Below, one piece after another: positions 55,771 to 64,000 of a DNA stretch of 64,000 nt (position 1 is its first letter; each line of letters begins with the position of its first letter). A program made the translations under genes and the position numbers. The notes beneath the pieces are model-generated. The model ran no database searches. It was not told the origin of the DNA and was given only the letters and a program-made list of their open reading frames with translations. This stretch comes from Gemmata massiliana (GTDB lineage: Bacteria > Planctomycetota > Planctomycetia > Gemmatales > Gemmataceae). Location: contig NZ_LR593886.1 of NCBI RefSeq assembly GCF_901538265.1, positions 4,113,738-4,177,737 of the forward strand. Reading direction: 5' to 3'.

Positions 55771-56619
55771 TCAGCGTCGGTGTTGATCGATGGCTTCGAG
55801 TAGGATCGCGGCGTCCCGCGCGCCGGCCACATCGTGGACGCGCAGCATGTGTGCGGTTCCGCGCGCCGCGGCGAAGGACGCGATCGCCAGCGACCCCGGG
55901 TCGCGCGCGGCCAGCTCGCGCCCGCAGAGTTTTCCGATGAACCCCTTGCGCGACACGCCCAGACACACCGGGCGCCCCAAACCCGCGAGCGAATTCAGGT
56001 TCGCGAGCAGGTCCAAGTTGTGGTCGAGCGTCTTACCGAAGCCGATGCCGGGGTCGAGGCACACGGCTTCGGGTGGGATACCGGATTCCCCCAGAACCCG
56101 CAACCTCTCTTGGAGGTAGTCCGTTACTTCTGAGACAACGTCCGTGTACTGCGGGTTCAGTTGCATCGTGGTCGGATCGCCGCGCATGTGCATAACGACG
56201 ACGCCCGCGCGGAACATTTTCGCGATCTCGATCATGGCCGGGTCGCGGAACCCGGACACGTCGTTGACGATCGCGGCGCCGGCTTCGAGGCACGCCAGCG
56301 CGACCTCGGCCTTCGTCGTGTCCACGGAAATTGGCACGCTGGTGCGCGCCATCAGTTCCGTGACCACGGGAACCACCCGGCGCAACTCGTCCGCGAGCGA
56401 AACCGGCTCCGCGCCGGGGCGCGTAGACTCGCCGCCAATGTCGAGGATATCGGCGCCCTCCGTGATGAGTCGCAGGGCGTGTGCGGTCGCGGCCGCCGTG
56501 CCGCGGAAGTTCCCGCCGTCGGAAAAACTGTCCGGGGTGACGTTTACGATGCCCATCACCAGCGGGCGCGGGCCGATGTGGAGCGTGCGGTCGCGGAAGT
56601 GCCAGGTGAGCGGAACCAT
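55771..56619 (-). CDS. folP: Dihydropteroate synthase (FolP)
   Basis: Joins p-aminobenzoate to the pterin pyrophosphate in folate synthesis; this is the sulfonamide target. The 282-residue protein has the three DHPS signatures: MGIVNVTPDSFSDGG (22-36), DILDIGGESTRPGAEPVS (about 58-75), and GVSRKGFIG near the C-terminus. The substrate-binding DPGIGFGKTLDHNLDLL is also intact. Its stop is 9 bases from proA, suggesting co-transcription. Confidence 0.96.
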   Translation of the reverse strand: MVPLTWHFRDRTLHIGPRPLVMGIVNVTPDSFSDGGNFRGTAAATAHALRLITEGADILDIGGESTRPGAEPVSLADELRRVVPVVTELMARTSVPISVDTTKAEVALACLEAGAAIVNDVSGFRDPAMIEIAKMFRAGVVVMHMRGDPTTMQLNPQYTDVVSEVTDYLQERLRVLGESGIPPEAVCLDPGIGFGKTLDHNLDLLANLNSLAGLGRPVCLGVSRKGFIGKLCGRELAARDPGSLAIASFAAARGTAHMLRVHDVAGARDAAILLEAIDQHRR

Positions 56620-56687
56620 ACCGGGGACTCGGGAAGTCAGCGCCGCGGTGCGGCCCGTGACTTCCCGGTCGCTACTCTCCTCGGTGC

Positions 56688-57266
56688 TTACTTGGCCGGT
56701 TTATCGAGTTCGGCCTTGATCGCCTTTACGAGTTCCGGCGCGTTCGGTTCGACTTGCGGCTTGAACCGCGCGACCACTTTCCCGTCCCGGTTGACCAGGA
56801 ACTTTTCGAAGTTCCAGCTCACCTGTTCGACCTTGCCCTTGTCGTTCGGGGTGGCCTCGACCAGCGTCTTGTACAGCGGAACCTGTCCGTCGCCCTTCAC
56901 GACGACCTTCGACAGCATCGGGAACGTGACCTTGTAATTGCTGTCACAGAACTTCTTGATTTCTTCGTCCGAACCTGGCTCCTGCTTCCCGAACTCGTTG
57001 GCCGGGACGCCGACCAGCACGAACCCGTCCTTCTGGTACTTTTCATACAACTCTTGCAGCCCGGTGTACTGCTTGGTCAGCCCGCACGCGCTGGCGACGT
57101 TCACGAACAGGACCACCTTACCCTTGAACTTCGACAACTCGAGATCCTTGCCATCGATGTCCTTCATCTTGTAGGCGAGCGGGCCGGTCACCTTCTTGTC
57201 CTCCGCGTGGCCGACGACTGTGAAACTCGCGAGCGCGGCCACGGCAGCGACGAACAGCACCTTCAT
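56688..57266 (-). CDS. Exported glutathione peroxidase-like protein
   Basis: A thiol peroxidase of 192 residues with a signal peptide (MKVLFVAAVAALASFTVVGHA), placing it outside the cytoplasm. The peroxidatic Cys is C61 in NVASACGLTKQYTGLQ, and the partner Gln and Trp are in FGKQEPGSDEEIKKFC and WNFEKFLVNRDGKVVARF. Members with this Cys instead of selenocysteine are usually thioredoxin-dependent. It probably detoxifies hydroperoxides in the periplasm-like space. Confidence 0.93.
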   Translation of the reverse strand: MKVLFVAAVAALASFTVVGHAEDKKVTGPLAYKMKDIDGKDLELSKFKGKVVLFVNVASACGLTKQYTGLQELYEKYQKDGFVLVGVPANEFGKQEPGSDEEIKKFCDSNYKVTFPMLSKVVVKGDGQVPLYKTLVEATPNDKGKVEQVSWNFEKFLVNRDGKVVARFKPQVEPNAPELVKAIKAELDKPAK

Positions 57267-57411
57267 GGGTCGATCCTTTGGGTGGGAAAGGGTACAGAAA
57301 CGGGGACGGCACTTGTGTAGATGGCGGGACGCGGCGGGGTATTCATCGATCCCGCAATGGGATCGGGGGGATCGGGTTGTTTGGACCGTGCCCCGACGCT
57401 ATGGCCGGGGC

Positions 57412-57642
57412 ATGAAACGTTTCGTTCTTTGTGCGCCTTTGGCGCTACTGACCGGGTGTACGAACGCCCCGATCGCGGGGTTCCTTGATAACTGCTTCCC
57501 GAGCCGGGCGAAGAGCGACTCCCCGCCCTCGGTGGCTCCCGACCCGCGCCCGGGCGGGAGTTCGGCTCCCCCGGCCCCGGGGCCGAAGCCGGATAAACCG
57601 TTCCCAGACCCGGATTTCGGAACCCTGCCGAAGGGCAATTAG
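57412..57642 (+). CDS. Small Pro-rich lipoprotein
   Basis: A 76-residue protein with a lipoprotein signal (MKRFVLCAPLALLTGC) and a Pro/Ser/Asp-rich mature part. Lipobox Cys is about residue 16. It overlaps the stop of the convergent HEAT/propeller gene by 4 bases. No family recognised; start supported by the signal only. Confidence 0.6.
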   Translation: MKRFVLCAPLALLTGCTNAPIAGFLDNCFPSRAKSDSPPSVAPDPRPGGSSAPPAPGPKPDKPFPDPDFGTLPKGN

Positions 57643-59444
57643 CGGCGGACCGCGCGGATCGCTTGCAGCCCGTCCTTCGACTTGTACTCCCAAACGACCT
57701 CACCCGACGGGTCCACCTCGATCGCGCGCCCCGAGCTCCCGTTGCCGTAGTGCATGAAGCCGATGAGGGTGTTCCCGTTCGGCAAGCGCTGGCACGACGA
57801 CGCATTGTTGGCGTCGTACTTCCAGACCTCCTTGCTGGTCTTCAGGTCGTACTCGACCACGCGGTTGGACTCGCACACCAGGATCTTGTCGTCGCTCACC
57901 GAGTCGATCGACTGATACTGCTGGAACCGGCCCAGGGTGAGCGGTTTGCCGACCTCTTTTCCGTCCTTCGCGCCGACGCGGAAGACGTTGGGCTGGTTGT
58001 TACCATTGAACTGGGTGATGAACACCACGTCGCCGTTCGGCATCCGGTGCCCACCCATGATGTCGTACTGCTGGCGCGTGTAGAGCCAGACCTGTTTCAT
58101 GTTCTTGTCGTACTGCACCACCTGGTTGCGCGACACCACGACCATCCCGCCGTCCGACATGAGATCGATGTTGAGGGGGAAGTTCACGCTCGTACTCTTC
58201 ACGATGCGCCCGGTGGAGTCGCGCTCGGTGAGGCGGTTCGCGTTCTGTTCGGCGATGATGTAATTGCCGTTGGGGAGCTTCTTCACGTCCGTCGGGTATG
58301 TCAACTGGTTGACGCCATCGGAGCCGAGCTTCACTTTCTCCTTCTGGTCCGGTCCCAGGGTCACGAGCTGGAACCGGGCGAAATTGAGGTCCTGTTCGAT
58401 GATGTCGGTGTACCCGGTGATGCGCGGGGTGAACGTGAACGCCACGAGGTCGAAGCCGTCGGCCTTGCCCTTCCACCATCCGGCCCAGGTGTCCTTGGCT
58501 TTCGTGAGGGACTCTTCCGATTTGCCGAACCGGGCGTTGGGCTTGCCGTCCCCGGCCATCTGGAGGAGGAACTCTTCGAGCTGCCAGATCCGGCCCCGGG
58601 GCAACTTGGGGATCATGTCGATCAGCGCGGGGACGAACTCTTTTTCGCGACTGGTGAGCATCAGCGCCCACAGCCCGCGGAACCTGGCGTCCACGTCGGG
58701 CTCTTTGGCCACGGCTGCTTTCACGAGCGGGAAGGCGTCTTTGATTCGGATGCGCTCCGTAGCCGGGCCGCCCTCAATGAGTGCGACGTAGGCCGCGGAC
58801 CGGCAGAGTACCGATTTGTCGTCGAGCGCCTTAACAAGCGCGGGTTCGGCCTTGCCGTCGTGGAGGGCAAGTGCGACCAGTGCGACTTGGATCTCTTCGG
58901 CCACTTCGTCCGAGTCCGCCAACGGGAGGAACCCGAGGAGCGCGGCCGCGGCCCCGCTCGGCTTCAGTTTCGCGAGCGCGCGGGCCGTCGCGATCGCGAC
59001 CCGAGAGTGCGGAACCTTCTCCATGCGCTTGAGCGCGTGCCGCGCCCGGTACGCGACTTCGGCGTCCGCGTTCTTTTCGGCCGTCTTCAGCGGCCCGATC
59101 GCGGCGGGGCCGAACTTCTCGACCTCGGCGGTCGCCTGTACCCGCTCCTCGAAATCGTCGGCCCCGAACCGGGCGATGACCTCACCGATCTTGTGCTGGT
59201 CCTCTTCGGTGAGCGTGCGCTGCTTCAGGTAGTCGATGAGCGGTCCCGCTTCGGTCGCGGACAGCCCGGCTTCTTTGAGCGCGGACTCGTCGGTCAGTTG
59301 GGTGTTTGTGGTGATCGTACCGCCGGCTATTGGGCGCGCCGGGCGCTTGATCGGCACCGGAATGGGGTCGTCCCCGCGGACCGGAATCAGCAGCAGTGCG
59401 GCGAGCGGTAGTGCGACGGCGAACAGCATCCCGTGGCGACGCAT
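57639..59444 (-). CDS. Exported HEAT-repeat / PQQ-like propeller protein
   Basis: A 601-residue exported protein. After a signal peptide (GMLFAVALPLAALLLIPVRG) come HEAT-like repeats (about 80-285: IARFGADDFEERVQATAEVEKF, ALAKLKPSGAAAALLGFLPL). The C-terminal half (about 330-600) is a beta-propeller whose blades carry repeated short signatures (LPNGNYIIAEQNANRLTERD, MPNGDVVFITQFNGN, LPNGNTLIGFMHYGNG), reminiscent of arylsulfotransferase or PQQ-like proteins. No catalytic residues are clear. It is probably a periplasmic interaction protein. Confidence 0.85.
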   Translation of the reverse strand: MRRHGMLFAVALPLAALLLIPVRGDDPIPVPIKRPARPIAGGTITTNTQLTDESALKEAGLSATEAGPLIDYLKQRTLTEEDQHKIGEVIARFGADDFEERVQATAEVEKFGPAAIGPLKTAEKNADAEVAYRARHALKRMEKVPHSRVAIATARALAKLKPSGAAAALLGFLPLADSDEVAEEIQVALVALALHDGKAEPALVKALDDKSVLCRSAAYVALIEGGPATERIRIKDAFPLVKAAVAKEPDVDARFRGLWALMLTSREKEFVPALIDMIPKLPRGRIWQLEEFLLQMAGDGKPNARFGKSEESLTKAKDTWAGWWKGKADGFDLVAFTFTPRITGYTDIIEQDLNFARFQLVTLGPDQKEKVKLGSDGVNQLTYPTDVKKLPNGNYIIAEQNANRLTERDSTGRIVKSTSVNFPLNIDLMSDGGMVVVSRNQVVQYDKNMKQVWLYTRQQYDIMGGHRMPNGDVVFITQFNGNNQPNVFRVGAKDGKEVGKPLTLGRFQQYQSIDSVSDDKILVCESNRVVEYDLKTSKEVWKYDANNASSCQRLPNGNTLIGFMHYGNGSSGRAIEVDPSGEVVWEYKSKDGLQAIRAVRR

Positions 59445-59604
59445 GGCGGTCTCCGGGGTAGACGGGCAACGACGCTTTAACTAATCTACGCACTCCCTGG
59501 GACGAGGGGAACGTGTTTTCCACCCGTGTGCGAGGGGTGACCAGGAGAAGAGAATCAAAAAGTAGACTTGCCCGCAGCGGAACGCTGGTTAAAATCTCTG
59601 AGAC

Positions 59605-59675
59605 GCGGGATTGGTATATCGGCTGTGCCCAGCCTTCCCAAGGCTGTGAGACGAGTTCGACTCTCGTATCCCGCT
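59605..59675 (+). tRNA. tRNA-Gly (CCC anticodon)
   Basis: A complete cloverleaf of 71 bases. The acceptor strands are GCGGGAT (59605-59611) and ATCCCGC (59668-59674), with discriminator T. The anticodon arm is CAGCC-TTCCCAA-GGCTG, giving anticodon CCC (Gly, codon GGG). The T arm is GCGAG-like (ACGAGTTCGACTCTCGT). No encoded CCA is present. Confidence 0.93.
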
Positions 59676-59684
59676 CTGAATTGA

Positions 59685-59743
59685 CTGATTCAAGTGAGAC
59701 GGCCCGTAGGATATGTTCCTACGGGCCGTCTCACTTGAATCAG
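59685..59743. terminator. Perfect 27-bp hairpin between the tRNA-Gly and recD2 genes
   Basis: Arms 59685-59711 and 59717-59743 are exact inverted copies (27 pairs) with a five-base TATGT loop. It starts 10 bases after the tRNA and ends one base before the recD2 stop codon on the other strand, so it can end both convergent transcripts. Only short T-stretches follow (TTAGTTTTCTGG). Confidence 0.7.
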
Positions 59744-59744
59744 C

Positions 59745-62156
59745 TTAGTTTTCTGGTTTGATGCGGTACTTCAGTAAAGAGTAACGCCGTTTGGTGTCGG
59801 CGGTGTTCACAGCGATCCACATCGCTTTGCGGCTCCCGACAAGCGCGACCAATTTGCGCCCGCGCGTGATCCCCGTGTAGAGCAGGTTCCGCTGGAGCAT
59901 CACGAAGTGCTGCGTGTGGACCGGGATCACGACGGCCGGGTACTCGCTCCCCTGGCTCTTGTGAATGGTACACGCGAATGACAACTGGAGCTCGTCCAGC
60001 TCGCTGAACTCGTACTCGACCGGGCGCCCGTCGAAGTCCACCACCAGCATTTGATCGTCGTTGTCGATCTTCTCAATGCGACCGATATCGCCGTTGAACA
60101 CCTCGCGGTCGTAATTGTTTTGAACCTGCATCACTTTGTCGCCCTCGCGATACACCGAGTCGTACCGCTTGACTTCTGCGACGCCGAGACGCGCGGGATT
60201 CAGCGCGGCTTGGAGTTCCCGGTTCAAGTTCGCGACCCCAAGTGGCGTCTTCACTTGCGGTGAGAGCACCTGGATGTCGCGGAACGGGTCGAGCTTGAAC
60301 TTGGCCGGGATGCGGTCGCGCACCATCTGGATGACGCGCTCGGTGATCGCGTCCGGGTCGTTCGCTTCGATGAAGTAGAAGTCCCCGTCACTGCCCGGCG
60401 GGGCGGATTCGGGTTCCATGCCGTGGTTGATCGCGTGCGCGGCGCGCACGATCCAACTACTCTCGGCCTGGCGGTGGACCTCGGTGAGCCGCGCGACGGG
60501 AACCGCCTTCGATTCGATGAGGTCCGTTAGTACGGCCCCGGCCCCGACCGACGGGAGCTGGTCCACGTCTCCCACGAGCACCACGCACGCATACGGCGGC
60601 ACGGCCTGGAGCAGCTTGTTCATCAACACGACGTCGACCATCGACGTCTCATCGACCACGAGCAGATCGACGTCGAGCGGGTCTTCGGCGTTGCGCGTGA
60701 ACTGGCGCTGCTGCGGGTTGAACTCCAGCAGCCGGTGGATGGTTTTGGCCTCGCGCCCGGTGGATTCGTAGAGGCGCTTGGCCGCGCGCCCGGTGGGGGC
60801 CGTCAACAGCACGCGGAGCGACTTCGCCAGGAACATCTCGATGATGGCCCGCACGATGGTCGTCTTGCCGGTCCCGGGTCCGCCCGTCACCACCATGAGT
60901 TTGTGCGTGACCGCGGCCTTGATCGCCGCGCGCTGGCTCGCCGCGAACGCGATCCCCATTTTCTTCTCGACCCACGCGACCGCAGCGTCCACGTTCACCG
61001 AGGGCAGCGGGTGCGGTCCCTGCGCGAGGGCTTTAATAGCTCGCGCGACACCGAGTTCTGCCAGGAAAAATGGCTTCAGGAAGATGAGGTTGTCTTCGAG
61101 GGTAAAACCGGCACTGCCAGTCGCGCTCCCGGAAGCGGACTCTGTCTGTAACCCCTCCCCAACCCCTCCCCTAAGCGGAGAGGGGCTTAAAACCGGCGCT
61201 TGTGACGTGGAATCGGTTGTGTTTGGTTCTGTTCCCTTTTCCTTCTTAGGGAAGGGGGTTAGGGGGTTAGGTTGTCTTTGCTTTTCCCCCTTCCCTTCAG
61301 GGAGGGGGGGCGGGGGGGTAGGTAACCGCCCTCCTGTTGCCTTCCCAATGCTGTCGCGGACGATTTCGTCCGTGATGCGCAACTGCTCGATCGCGTCGAT
61401 GATGCCGTTCGGCTCGATCTCCGTCATTTCGGCCGCGCGTTCTCGGAGCAGTTCTTCGGGGTAACCGACGTGCCCGTTCCCGGTTTCCTCCTGAAGTATG
61501 TGGCGCACTACCGCTTGCGCGCGGAACGGGGAGTCGCGTGGGATGCCCAGACTGACGGCAAGTTTGTCCGCGGTGTCGAACCCGACGCCCCAGATGTCCG
61601 CGCTCAAGCGGTACGGGTTCGCTTTGATGAGTTCGATCGCCTGATCGCCGTAGGTCTTGTAGATGCGCACGGCGCGGGCGGTGCCGATGCCGTGCGACTG
61701 GAGGAAGACCATGATTTTCCGCGACTCGCGCTGTTCTTCCCAGCTCCGCCGGATCTTCTCGATCAGCTTCGCGCCGATGCCCTTGACTTGAGACAGGTAC
61801 TCGGGCGACTTGTCGATGACGTCGAGCGTCTTTTCGCCGAACACCTCCACGATGCGCTTCGCGTAGCCGGGGCCGATCCCTTTCACGAGGCCGGAACCGA
61901 GGTACTTCGCGATCCCCTCCACGGTGTGCGGCGGGTTCGTTTTGATCTCACTCGCTTTGAACTGGAGGCCGTAGTTGCGGTCCGTGACCCACGCGCCGGT
62001 CGCGGTGATGTATTCGCCCGCGACGATCTGCTGGGCGCTTCCGACGACCGTAAGGATATCGCGGTGCCCGCGCGCGACGACCCGCAACACACAATACCCA
62101 GTGTCCGGGTTGTGGTGCGTGATGCGCTCGATCACACCGGTGACTTGTTCGGCCAT
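59745..62156 (-). CDS. recD2: RecD2 family ATP-dependent DNA helicase with an in-frame repeat insert
   Basis: An SF1B 5'-3' helicase of 803 residues. ATG at 62156 gives the family start (EQVTGVIERITHHNPDTGY). Helix-hairpin-helix segments (LSQVKGIGAKLIEKIRRSWEE) follow, then the motor: Walker A VVTGGPGTGKTT, Walker B LLVVDETSMVDV, and the C-terminal FACTIHKSQGSEYPAVVIPV. Between the N-terminal domain and the motor (about residues 271-340) lies a Pro/Lys/Glu-rich insert (LPTPPPPLPEGKGEKQRQP ... LSPSPLRGGVGEGLQ) that is the translation of a palindromic repeat. All catalytic motifs are intact, so the gene is likely functional. Confidence 0.94.
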   Translation of the reverse strand: MAEQVTGVIERITHHNPDTGYCVLRVVARGHRDILTVVGSAQQIVAGEYITATGAWVTDRNYGLQFKASEIKTNPPHTVEGIAKYLGSGLVKGIGPGYAKRIVEVFGEKTLDVIDKSPEYLSQVKGIGAKLIEKIRRSWEEQRESRKIMVFLQSHGIGTARAVRIYKTYGDQAIELIKANPYRLSADIWGVGFDTADKLAVSLGIPRDSPFRAQAVVRHILQEETGNGHVGYPEELLRERAAEMTEIEPNGIIDAIEQLRITDEIVRDSIGKATGGRLPTPPPPLPEGKGEKQRQPNPLTPFPKKEKGTEPNTTDSTSQAPVLSPSPLRGGVGEGLQTESASGSATGSAGFTLEDNLIFLKPFFLAELGVARAIKALAQGPHPLPSVNVDAAVAWVEKKMGIAFAASQRAAIKAAVTHKLMVVTGGPGTGKTTIVRAIIEMFLAKSLRVLLTAPTGRAAKRLYESTGREAKTIHRLLEFNPQQRQFTRNAEDPLDVDLLVVDETSMVDVVLMNKLLQAVPPYACVVLVGDVDQLPSVGAGAVLTDLIESKAVPVARLTEVHRQAESSWIVRAAHAINHGMEPESAPPGSDGDFYFIEANDPDAITERVIQMVRDRIPAKFKLDPFRDIQVLSPQVKTPLGVANLNRELQAALNPARLGVAEVKRYDSVYREGDKVMQVQNNYDREVFNGDIGRIEKIDNDDQMLVVDFDGRPVEYEFSELDELQLSFACTIHKSQGSEYPAVVIPVHTQHFVMLQRNLLYTGITRGRKLVALVGSRKAMWIAVNTADTKRRYSLLKYRIKPEN
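61148..61323. repeat. Palindromic repeat element inserted in frame in recD2
   Basis: A cluster of C/G-rich arms: about 61148-61193, about 61228-61272 and 61284-61323. The last arm shares CCCCCTTCCCTTCAGGGAGG and a flanking GGGGGGGTAGGT with the element in the ABC ATPase gene (arm 15979-16016), in the same plus-strand orientation. The frame through recD2 stays open across all of it. Confidence 0.75.
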
Positions 62157-62317
62157 TTCTCCCGTCGATTGGGGTGGTCTGATTATTTGGACCGCGCCCG
62201 TAGTTGTGTGCGTGATTTTGTTGGGTGCGGGCCGCGCGCCGCTCAAAAACTACTCCCCGAACATACCCGGTCCCCGCGGAATGTCCAACTGAGTGGCCGC
62301 GCCGTACCTCTGTTTCC

Positions 62318-63925
62318 ATGCGCACTATTGTGATTCTGCTGGCGTATGCCTGCGCCCTGGCGTTCGGCACCTATCACACATTTCGTCCGACGTTCGATTC
62401 TGGGTTCGTGCGAATTCAGACCGAGCGCGGCGACGGGATGCTGAACCACCTGATCCTCGAGAACTCGTGGCTCGCCCTCACCGAACCGAACTACTGCGGT
62501 ACGCTCGCGACGCCGCCGTTCTACTACCCGGAACCGGGGACACTCGCGTACTCCGAAAACCTGTTCGGGTCGGCGCCGATCTATTGGGCGCTGCGGACCG
62601 TTACGAACCGCGAACTCGCGTACATCTGGTGGCAGATCGTCTGTTGTGCACTGAACTTCGTTTCGTTCGCGCTCATCGCCCGGTGGTTCCGGATGCAGCA
62701 CGTTGTGGCCGTCACCGGGGCGTTCCTGTGGGCCTTCGCGACCGCTCACGTGGACCAGCTCAAGCACTCGCAAATGGTCCCGCGGTTCTTCATGCCGTTC
62801 GCGGCGTACTACGCGACCGTGCTCGTCCTCGAACCGTCCGTGAAGGCCTTCAACCGGATGCTCGGGGCGCTGTTCCTGCAGTGCCTCGCGTGCGTGTACA
62901 CGGGGTGGTTCCTCGCCGTCGGGGTGGCCGTGTTCCTTCCGGTGCTCGTGTGGCTTCAACCCGGGGCCGTGCGGAATATGTGGCGGTGCGTCGTCGAGAA
63001 CAAGTGGCGGGTACTGAGTGTGCTGGTATTTTGGGCACTCGCGATGGCCGCGCTGGTCGTGCCATACGTCAAGTTAAATTATGGAGCGGCCAGAGTTTAC
63101 GAGGACTGCCACGGATTCTTCCCGACGCTCGAAGCGTGGGTTACCGGTCCCCAAGGCTCCCGGTGGTACGAAACGTTGGATAAGGTCCGCGAGCCGGCGC
63201 CCTTCGAGTGCCTGCTGTTCTCCGGATTCGCACTCTACGGATTGGTATTGGTCGCGGCCGTTCACCTCCCGTTCTTCCGGCGCGAGGCGAGGTCGGCTTT
63301 GTGGCCCGCAGCGGTGGCGGGGCTGATTACGGCCTTTGTTTGGGTGGTGCTCACGGTACCCACGTCCCAAACGGGTGAATCCCTGTGGCGCGTGATCCGC
63401 CACGTTCCGGGGGGTGGGGCGATTCGGGTCGTGTCGCGCGTTTACGTGACGGTGTACCTGTTCGGCACGATCGGCGCGCTCATGTGGCTCTCGATGTTAC
63501 TGGACCGCATAAAGGGGGGGTGGGTGCAGGCGGCGCTTTTGGTTCCGCTACTCGCGCTCCTCGTGTGGGAGCAGACCGGGTTCGTACCGGACAGTTTCGA
63601 CCGGCGCGATTTCTACCCGATCGTCGAGCGGAACGCCGAAAAGCTCAGGGGCGCGGAGGTGGGGTACGTGGAGCCGCGGTTCGTGGACACGCAGGGCAAG
63701 CCGGGCACCGGTCCCTACGGGGAGGTGTTCGGGATGTGGGTCGGGATGCGCGCGAACGTGCCGGTGTTGAACGGCTACAGCGGACGCGCGCCGAACAACT
63801 TCCCACTGGTCGTCACACTGAACGACGACGACATGAACTACTGGCTCAAAGGTAAGTTCCGGGGAACCGTGCGCGTCATCAATGCTGAAACCCCCGGAAC
63901 GCTCCGGGAGGTTCCGATCAAATAA
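62318..63925 (+). CDS. Polytopic membrane protein (GT-C/YfhO-like)
   Basis: A 535-residue integral membrane protein with about ten helices. ATG at 62318 gives a first membrane segment immediately (TIVILLAYACALAFG). The loop after helix 1 has ERGDGMLNHLILENSWLAL and an NLFGSAPIYWALRTV block, typical of a GT-C glycosyltransferase or YfhO-like layout. The C-terminal extracytoplasmic segment (GVERNAEKLRGAEVGYV-type) ends the protein. No convincing catalytic residues were seen, so the activity is a suggestion only. Confidence 0.75.
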   Translation: MRTIVILLAYACALAFGTYHTFRPTFDSGFVRIQTERGDGMLNHLILENSWLALTEPNYCGTLATPPFYYPEPGTLAYSENLFGSAPIYWALRTVTNRELAYIWWQIVCCALNFVSFALIARWFRMQHVVAVTGAFLWAFATAHVDQLKHSQMVPRFFMPFAAYYATVLVLEPSVKAFNRMLGALFLQCLACVYTGWFLAVGVAVFLPVLVWLQPGAVRNMWRCVVENKWRVLSVLVFWALAMAALVVPYVKLNYGAARVYEDCHGFFPTLEAWVTGPQGSRWYETLDKVREPAPFECLLFSGFALYGLVLVAAVHLPFFRREARSALWPAAVAGLITAFVWVVLTVPTSQTGESLWRVIRHVPGGGAIRVVSRVYVTVYLFGTIGALMWLSMLLDRIKGGWVQAALLVPLLALLVWEQTGFVPDSFDRRDFYPIVERNAEKLRGAEVGYVEPRFVDTQGKPGTGPYGEVFGMWVGMRANVPVLNGYSGRAPNNFPLVVTLNDDDMNYWLKGKFRGTVRVINAETPGTLREVPIK

Positions 63926-64000
63926 CAACTGGTGCCGGGTACGCACGACCGCACGTGGCCCGGCGCAGGCGCCTACTCGGGGCTGCCGGCCCGCTTCGTG

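Noticed and set aside
57663-59411. A 582-codon plus-strand frame opposite the HEAT/propeller gene
   Set aside because: Antisense shadow; the minus-strand gene has a signal peptide and recurring blade motifs.

Overview
The window is GC-rich, densely coded DNA from a planctomycete, most likely a Gemmata-like member of the Gemmataceae. The evidence is an adjacent DUF1592/DUF1552 gene pair, exported proteins with an N-terminal motif of the MESMEERLVPD type, secreted WD40 and HEAT/beta-propeller proteins, and a prkA-DUF444-spoVR locus with an extra receptor-like Ser/Thr kinase. No rRNA genes, CRISPR array or complete prophage were seen.

Layout. 1-5.7 kb: a very large exported FG-GAP/Ig-like/RHS protein, minus strand, running off the left edge and split by an apparent one-base frameshift. 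6.0-7.3 kb: a glycosyltransferase-methyltransferase fusion. 7.3-10.2 kb: a small accessory patch in which a large serine recombinase lies directly behind a truncated thioredoxin-fold gene. That gene has an in-frame UGA where the first active-site Cys would be. 10.3-16.8 kb: queE, a parvulin-type foldase, a uronate isomerase and an ABC-2 exporter pair. 17.2-25.5 kb: a class II photolyase, ahcY under an SAH riboswitch, an SDR, a nucleoside deoxyribosyltransferase-like protein and small unknowns. 24.2-34.4 kb, mostly minus strand: the DUF1592/DUF1552 pair, an RND efflux pump with its adaptor, a GNAT and a radical SAM protein. 35.6-44.5 kb, plus strand: PrkA kinase, SRP RNA, DUF444 (YeaH-like), two small proteins, a Ser/Thr kinase with an extracytoplasmic urea/amide-type binding domain, SpoVR and a small unknown. 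44.6-52.6 kb: membrane, dienelactone-hydrolase, AsmA-like and WD40 proteins. 52.6-59.4 kb, mostly minus: HEAT proteins, proA, folP and a glutathione peroxidase. 59.6-64 kb: tRNA-Gly(CCC), a 27-bp perfect hairpin, recD2 and a polytopic membrane protein.

The most interesting points are four. First, the tight operon joining DUF444 to a membrane kinase with a UrtA/AmiC-like sensor domain inside a prkA-spoVR locus suggests a ligand-gated input to this stress module. Second, the thioredoxin-like gene has UGA at the predicted nucleophile position, followed at the right distance by a bSECIS-like hairpin, so it is either an unrecognised selenoprotein remnant or a plain pseudogene. Third, two long C/G-rich palindromic elements are inserted in frame inside conserved genes (an ABC ATPase and RecD2), like protein-coding palindromic repeats in other bacteria. 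Fourth, phased CTAACA direct repeats lie upstream of the photolyase.

All assignments come from reading the sequence. No database search was possible, so family names rest on motif recognition.
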